Source: SZUA-117 sp964630795
GTDB lineage: Bacteria > Pseudomonadota > Gammaproteobacteria > Steroidobacterales > Woeseiaceae
Direction of reading: 5' to 3'
Length of the DNA: 64,000 nucleotides
Assembly (NCBI GenBank): GCA_964630795.1
Contig: CAZVWF010000002.1
Location: 1 to 64,000, forward strand
The notes beneath the pieces were generated by a model. The model searched no databases. It was not told the origin of the DNA and saw only the letters and a program-made list of their open reading frames with translations. The translations under genes and the position numbers were made by a program. Positions 61,220-64,000 of this stretch are shown here, piece after piece. Positions within the stretch are counted from its first letter, which is position 1; every line of letters begins with the position of its first letter.

Positions 61220-62398
61220 TTGCAACTGATCTTCACGCAGACTAGGCTTTCCGCGTTGGGTACTGCCGTCTTATTGCTGTCAGGCTGTGCTTCCATCGAG
61301 GAATTCCTGGCGCCGCTCGGTAGTGCCCGCTATGAGGCGGCTCCCCCCGTCGAGGCGGTGCTGCCACCCGAGGAACGCCAGCGACTGGCGCCGATCAGCC
61401 CCAATTACTTTGTGCTCAAATCGCCGGGACAGTCGGTCATCGGCGAACCACAAATCATATTTACAAAGGACGAGAACACGTTCTCTGACATTGCCCGGGA
61501 ATATGGACTGGGCTACGACGAGTTGGTCGATGCCAATCCGGATGTCGACCCGTGGCTGCCGGGCGAGGGCGCGCTGGTCGTATTGCCGACTCAGTTTATT
61601 TTGCCGGATGTACCGTATGAGGGCATCATTCTCAATATCGCCTCCAAGCGACTTTTCTACTTTCCGGCTGCCGAAAAAGGCCAGCCGCAGACGGTGATGA
61701 CATTCCCGATCGGTATCGGTCGCGTCGGCTGGCAGACGCCGCTGGGTTCGTCCGAAGTGATTTCAAAGGCCCGGGATCCAAGCTGGTATGTACCGGCATC
61801 GGTGCGACGCGAGCATGAGGAACTCGGTGACCCATTGCCACCGATTGTTCCGCCGGGACCCGACAATCCGCTCGGCCGCCATGTGCTGAAGCTCGACATT
61901 CCGGGCTATCTGATTCATGGCACGAACCAGCCATACGGCGTCGGCATGCGCGTCAGCCACGGCTGCGTCCGGCTGTACCCGGAAAACATCGAATACCTGT
62001 ACGACCTGATTGCGATTGGCGAGCCGGTGCACATTATTAATGAGCCCCACCTGGCTGGCATCAGAGAGGGCCAACTCTACTTCGAAAGCCACACGCCACT
62101 CGAGGACGACGAAGTTTCAGTGGACAATCGGCTGGTCGTCGCACTGGGCAAGGTGGAGGGACTGGCGAGCGAAAACGAACTGAATTTCAACCTGGAGGCG
62201 CTTCGCATTGCTGCGAGTCAGCACACTGGTGTCCCGGTTATCTTGTCTGGCTTCAGGGCAGATGACCTGGGCGTCCGCGCCCGTGTGATCGAGAACACGG
62301 TGCAGCCAGATCCCGATCTGCCAACGCTTGAGGAAGTCCGCGCATTGCTTGACGAACCGCTCGAGGAAGCCAGCGAAGACACTGTTGCAAACGACTGA
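61220..62398 (+). CDS. L,D-transpeptidase with LysM-like domain, lipoprotein
   Basis: The 392-residue protein begins, from TTG at 61220, with a lipoprotein signal LGTAVLLLSGCAS. A LysM-like part follows (DENTFSDIAREYGLGYDELVDANPDVDPWLPGEGALVVLP in parts: FSDIAREYGLGYDELVDANP), then the YkuD catalytic domain with HGTNQPYGVGMRVSHGCVRLY, nucleophile C249. It cross-links peptidoglycan or attaches it to lipoproteins. An upstream ATG at 61115 adds 35 residues that do not fit a signal. It converges on the next gene with one base between the stops. Confidence 0.93.
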   Translation: MQLIFTQTRLSALGTAVLLLSGCASIEEFLAPLGSARYEAAPPVEAVLPPEERQRLAPISPNYFVLKSPGQSVIGEPQIIFTKDENTFSDIAREYGLGYDELVDANPDVDPWLPGEGALVVLPTQFILPDVPYEGIILNIASKRLFYFPAAEKGQPQTVMTFPIGIGRVGWQTPLGSSEVISKARDPSWYVPASVRREHEELGDPLPPIVPPGPDNPLGRHVLKLDIPGYLIHGTNQPYGVGMRVSHGCVRLYPENIEYLYDLIAIGEPVHIINEPHLAGIREGQLYFESHTPLEDDEVSVDNRLVVALGKVEGLASENELNFNLEALRIAASQHTGVPVILSGFRADDLGVRARVIENTVQPDPDLPTLEEVRALLDEPLEEASEDTVAND

Positions 62399-63466
62399 TC
62401 AGGCGACGAAGTAACGCAGGAACTCCCGGGGAAGGGCGCCGGGGTCCAACGGCTGATCGGTAGGCACCCCCAGGGGCGTGGAATTGTAGGTGTGCCAGTA
62501 CAATGCATTGAACGTGTCAGTACCCGTTTCGCGCCAGTCCGCAAGTAGTGCGGCCAGCGCCTTGCCTGTGTAAGTGCTTTCCAGTGCAAGGTCCAGGTGC
62601 TCGCTGGCGAAAGCAATCGCCTCTTCCGTCTGCGGTGTCCCCCTGGCGTATCCCGGCTCGAAGAAGGCGTCTCGAATCCGAATGTTTGTGCGAGTGGCAA
62701 GGTCGGTTGGCACCGTGGCATCGAGCCTGTGCATCATGAAAGCAGTTTTGTGCAGCAATCGGCGCAATGCCGTTTCGTTCATGATGGATGCATGCGAAAC
62801 ACGGACCGCATGAATTTCGCAGTTCAGCTCCGCAGCGGCGAGTCCCAGCGCGATACCGACGGCGGTACCCATCGTGCCCGTGCCGACATAAATCCGGTCA
62901 GGCAAACCAATTTCACCACGTGCGACCTGGTCGGCGAGTTCCAGTCCGGCGGCAACGAATCCGATATTGCCGAGCCAGGATGAGCCACCCATCGGGATCA
63001 CCCAGGCATGTCTGCCGTGCAGGCGCTCACGCAGGGTATTTATCCGTGAGGAACAGGCGCCGCCGAAGCGCACCAGCTCGGTGCCATTTTCAATGTGCTT
63101 GTTGAGCGTTGCTGCCACTTCGCGGGTGATGGGCTGGTGGATAAGAAAGCAGGTGGACGAAAAGCCCAGCGCTGATGCATATAACGCCGTGGCCAGCGCG
63201 TGGTTGGATCCCGCGGCACCGAAGGTTGCGATTCGAGTGCATTTGCGTTCTTTCGCGCGGGGGAAAATATATTCGAGCTTGCGAAGTTTGTTGCCACCGA
63301 AAAGACGGCCGGTGAGATTGTCGTACTTGATCGACAACCGGCGTTCGACGGACCCGAACATAACCGGGTGTTCGCCAACTCGCGTTGGTAATGAGGCCAG
63401 CCCGGATCGCGGCAATCGTTCGCTCAATTGCGGGAATCGATCCTTGAGGTAATCCCGTTCGGTCAT
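62399..63466 (-). CDS. D-cysteine desulfhydrase/ACC deaminase family PLP enzyme
   Basis: The 355-residue protein of the tryptophan-synthase-beta fold shows the PLP-Lys segment KYDNLTGRLFGGNKLRKLEY, then FGAAGSNHALATALYASALG and the phosphate loop YVGTGTMGTAVGIALG. Relatives break D-cysteine to pyruvate, ammonia and sulfide, or deaminate aminocyclopropane carboxylate. The deciding residues could not be checked by eye. Start ATG at 63466 (MTERDYL). Confidence 0.9.
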   Translation of the reverse strand: MTERDYLKDRFPQLSERLPRSGLASLPTRVGEHPVMFGSVERRLSIKYDNLTGRLFGGNKLRKLEYIFPRAKERKCTRIATFGAAGSNHALATALYASALGFSSTCFLIHQPITREVAATLNKHIENGTELVRFGGACSSRINTLRERLHGRHAWVIPMGGSSWLGNIGFVAAGLELADQVARGEIGLPDRIYVGTGTMGTAVGIALGLAAAELNCEIHAVRVSHASIMNETALRRLLHKTAFMMHRLDATVPTDLATRTNIRIRDAFFEPGYARGTPQTEEAIAFASEHLDLALESTYTGKALAALLADWRETGTDTFNALYWHTYNSTPLGVPTDQPLDPGALPREFLRYFVA

Positions 63467-63552
63467 AGCAGTGGTTTGCCAATATCCAGGTAACGATAGC
63501 ATCTTCAGTCGCCAGTCATTAAAATGCGCTCACCGTTATCTGGCTCATAATC

Positions 63553-64000
63553 GTGGAGACTGGTTTGTCAGATGCACATGGCCGGGGTATCACGGTCACC
63601 GAAAATGCGCCGATGGATATGCCCATCGATGCGTCAGTGGAAACCACGGCTGCCTTTGTTGGACGTGCGCTTCGCGGCCCCCTCGACACTCCCGTATTGA
63701 TAACCAGCTTCGCTGCATTCCATCGTCGATTTGGTGGCTATTGGTCGGGCAGCAGCCTGGGTACATCGGTCGAGCAGTTCTTCACGCATGGCGGACGGCA
63801 GGCCTATGTGGTGCGTGTCGCAAACAATGCACGTGGAGCCATGATCTGTCTGCCGGCATCGCATGGCGTTCTGGTGCTACGTGCCGTCGAGCCCGGCTCC
63901 ACGGAACATATCCGCGCCGCGATCGACTACGACGGCATCGACGGTCAGGATGACACGAGTTTTAACCTGACACTCCAGCGAGTTACACCGGATACCGGGC
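63553..64000 (+). CDS. Contractile phage-type tail sheath protein, N-terminal part
   Basis: The open frame from GTG 63553 runs off the right end after 149 codons. It shows the sheath N-terminal pattern: GRGITVTENAPMDMPIDASVETTAAFVGRALRGPLDTPVLITSFAAFHRRFGG (parts: AFVGRALRGPLDTPVLI and TSFAAFHRRFGG), then VEQFFTHGGRQAYVVRV. This matches sheath proteins of contractile phage tails, tailocins and extracellular contractile injection systems. A stop codon in this frame lies at 63520, and the GTG is the first usable start; ribosome binding site is weak. Which tail type it belongs to depends on genes to the right. Confidence 0.85.
   Translation, partial: METGLSDAHGRGITVTENAPMDMPIDASVETTAAFVGRALRGPLDTPVLITSFAAFHRRFGGYWSGSSLGTSVEQFFTHGGRQAYVVRVANNARGAMICLPASHGVLVLRAVEPGSTEHIRAAIDYDGIDGQDDTSFNLTLQRVTPDTG

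Overview
The window is a dense bacterial chromosome segment of fairly high GC with about 65 genes, many overlapping by 1 to 11 bases. The gene families (FdsA/FdsB/FdsG with FdhD, a HutF-type histidine pathway, a MoxR/Bat cluster, SohB, a Tat-exported HiPIP) suggest a marine or sediment gammaproteobacterium, perhaps near Woeseiales; this assignment is inference. A run of 100 N at 8073-8172 shows a draft assembly.

1-12.5 kb is a nucleoside and deoxynucleoside catabolic locus: a lipoprotein amidohydrolase of the SAH/MTA/adenosine deaminase type, an adenosine deaminase remnant, deoA, nupC, a nucleoside hydrolase, a ribokinase, cdd, a cupin, an SDR broken by the gap, deoD, deoC and two aldehyde dehydrogenase genes, the second lacking its catalytic half. 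Together they would import nucleosides, deaminate and split them, and turn deoxyribose into glyceraldehyde-3-phosphate and acetate. 12.5-26 kb continues the purine theme with an adenosine kinase-like PfkB protein, two head-to-head paralogous phosphoribosyltransferases, a LOG-family protein and an NTP/NDP-exchanger-like carrier. It also holds a vanadium haloperoxidase-type lipoprotein, a Tat-linked GMC dehydrogenase pair, a hydroxylysine-kinase-like phosphotransferase, a peroxiredoxin, a thiolase and a nitroreductase.

26-35 kb has a Bcr/CflA-type exporter and a complete histidine utilisation locus (hutI divergent from hutF-hutC-hutU-hutH-hutG) with a palindromic HutC-type operator in the divergent promoter. 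This route yields glutamate plus free formate. 35-43 kb has a SYLF protein, a YfcG-like GST, and the NAD-dependent formate dehydrogenase cluster fdhD-fdsG-fdsB-fdsA, followed on the other side by a HiPIP gene with a Fur-like palindrome and tandem operator-like repeats upstream.

43-58 kb has an MBL-fold hydrolase, an aminotransferase, a ferric-reductase-like membrane protein with DUF192 and an unknown gene, the MoxR-DUF58-DUF4381-BatA-BatB/C-BatD stress cluster, a glyoxalase, a HAD phosphatase, a lipase-like protein and an OmpA-domain envelope protein. 58-64 kb has lipA, sohB, an M48 lipoprotein protease, an L,D-transpeptidase and a D-cysteine desulfhydrase/ACC deaminase homologue. At the right edge is the start of a contractile tail sheath gene, pointing to a phage-tail-like system mostly outside the window; it is the strongest lead for an unusual system.
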